From Phycisphaerales bacterium (lineage in GTDB: Bacteria; Planctomycetota; Phycisphaerae; Sedimentisphaerales; Anaerobacaceae): a stretch of DNA of 64,000 nucleotides. The stretch is from the NCBI GenBank assembly GCA_020343675.1, contig CP070806.1, forward strand, positions 3,624,498 to 3,688,497, given 5' to 3'. Shown here piece by piece: positions 63,485 to 64,000 of the stretch (within the stretch, counting starts at the first letter, position 1; each line of letters begins with the position of its first letter). The notes beneath the pieces are model-generated. The model was not told the DNA's origin, did no database searches, and saw only the letters and a program-made list of their open reading frames with translations. The translations under genes were made by a program, and so were the position numbers.

Positions 63485-64000
63485 ATGAAGATTTCGCTGA
63501 ATTGGCTGTGCGATTACATCACGATTGACCGCTCTGCGGAGCAGATTGCAGAAATTCTGAGCGACTTGGGTTTTCCCTGTGAGGGGATAGAGCCTTACGA
63601 TGACGACGCTGTAATCGACGTCGAGGTTACGAGCAACCGCGGCGACTGCCTGGGGTATATCGGTATCGCCCGTGAATTGTCCGTCGCGACGGGCGCAGAA
63701 TTGAAAATGCCGGAGATCAAGCTGGATGAGTCGGATGCGAGCGTCGGCGAATGTATCAGTGTGCAGATTGACGAACCCGATTTGTGCGGCCGATATACGG
63801 CCCGGCTTATTGAGCACGTCAAGGTGGGGCCGTCTCCGGCGTGGCTGCGCAAGCGACTCGAAACCGTGGGTCTGCGCAGCGTCAGCAATGTGGTTGATGC
63901 GACCAATTATGCGATGATAGAGACGGGCCAGCCCCCGCACGCCTTCGATTATGACAAAATAGCCCAGGGTCAGATAGTAATCAGAAAGGCCAAGGCAGGA
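63485..64000 (+). CDS. pheT: Phenylalanine--tRNA ligase beta subunit, 3' end outside window, lacks B2 domain
   Basis: The first 172 codons of PheT, running off the window. The N-terminus MKISLNWLCDYITIDRSAEQ, then VTSNRGDCLGYIGIARELS, GLRSVSNVVDATNYAMIETG and QPPHAFDYDKI are classic PheT. In typical bacterial PheT about 110 residues of OB-fold tRNA-binding domain (B2) lie between the GxxVEGVEP segment and the VTPNRADC segment. Here GFPCEGIEPYDDDAVIDVEV joins them directly, so B2 is absent. No pheS lies upstream; instead there is repeat-rich DNA and its own promoter. Confidence 0.95.
   Translation, partial: MKISLNWLCDYITIDRSAEQIAEILSDLGFPCEGIEPYDDDAVIDVEVTSNRGDCLGYIGIARELSVATGAELKMPEIKLDESDASVGECISVQIDEPDLCGRYTARLIEHVKVGPSPAWLRKRLETVGLRSVSNVVDATNYAMIETGQPPHAFDYDKIAQGQIVIRKAKAG

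Noticed and set aside
1-64000. CRISPR arrays, tRNA or rRNA genes, insertion sequences, prophage
   Set aside because: Intergenic gaps were scanned by eye for direct repeats with spacers, T-loop GTTCGA motifs, transposase motifs and integrase or capsid genes. None was seen; a tRNAscan/Infernal run would settle the RNA genes.

Overview
The window reads like a chromosome segment of a free-living, probably anaerobic or facultative bacterium of the Planctomycetota, most likely a Phycisphaerae-type lineage. This assignment is an inference from gene content. The clues are a Tat-exported sulfatase, a Tat-exported Gfo/Idh/MocA oxidoreductase, an exosortase/exopolysaccharide locus, a secreted subtilase with a dockerin-like tail, a homodimeric pyruvate:ferredoxin oxidoreductase and an AmmeMemoRadiSam radical SAM enzyme. 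No rRNA, tRNA, CRISPR array, phage or transposase was seen. Most of the window is densely packed with genes, many overlapping by 4 bp.

Left part (0.2-19.7 kb) is mostly metabolism and housekeeping: an NMO-family flavoprotein, a secreted oxidoreductase, cysK with a UPF0158 gene, amrS-pdxB-folP-GNAT-NUDIX, lon, lipB-lipA followed by a pilus-assembly-like protein, a PilZ protein, a YrdC/YwlE fusion with rpiB, then accA and a sulfatase-fold enzyme. From 19.8 to 24.5 kb runs tyrA-purL-purQ, where PurL carries two PurS-like modules. From 24.8 to 30.4 kb is accessory material: a membrane protein paired with a degenerate zinc-peptidase fold, a STAS protein, and a three-gene operon of an NRAMP-like transporter, an SDR and a DapA-like lyase. 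A degenerate-looking secreted subtilase follows.

The middle (32.6-40.7 kb) holds pyrR-pyrB-pyrC with a NYN nuclease, then PFOR and a lipoprotein. From 41.2 to 53.4 kb is an exopolysaccharide/exosortase locus: outer-membrane export protein, exosortase, EpsI-like protein, a 1668-residue TPR protein, a Wzc-like tyrosine kinase and a UDP-sugar epimerase. No glycosyltransferase or PEP-CTERM substrate is present in the window. A TAXI-type TRAP transporter (lower GC than its surroundings) converges on a dicarboxylate/glutamate symporter, followed by a PEGA lipoprotein, a Ycf46-like AAA+ ATPase and trkH-trkA for potassium uptake. About 1.1 kb of repeat-rich intergenic DNA then leads into pheT, cut by the window end. 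This PheT lacks the usual OB-fold tRNA-binding insertion.

The most unusual items are the dead-zincin/membrane pair, the NRAMP-like operon whose transporter has lost the metal-binding DPGN motif, the PheT without its B2 domain, the YrdC-YwlE fusion and the tandem-PurS PurL.
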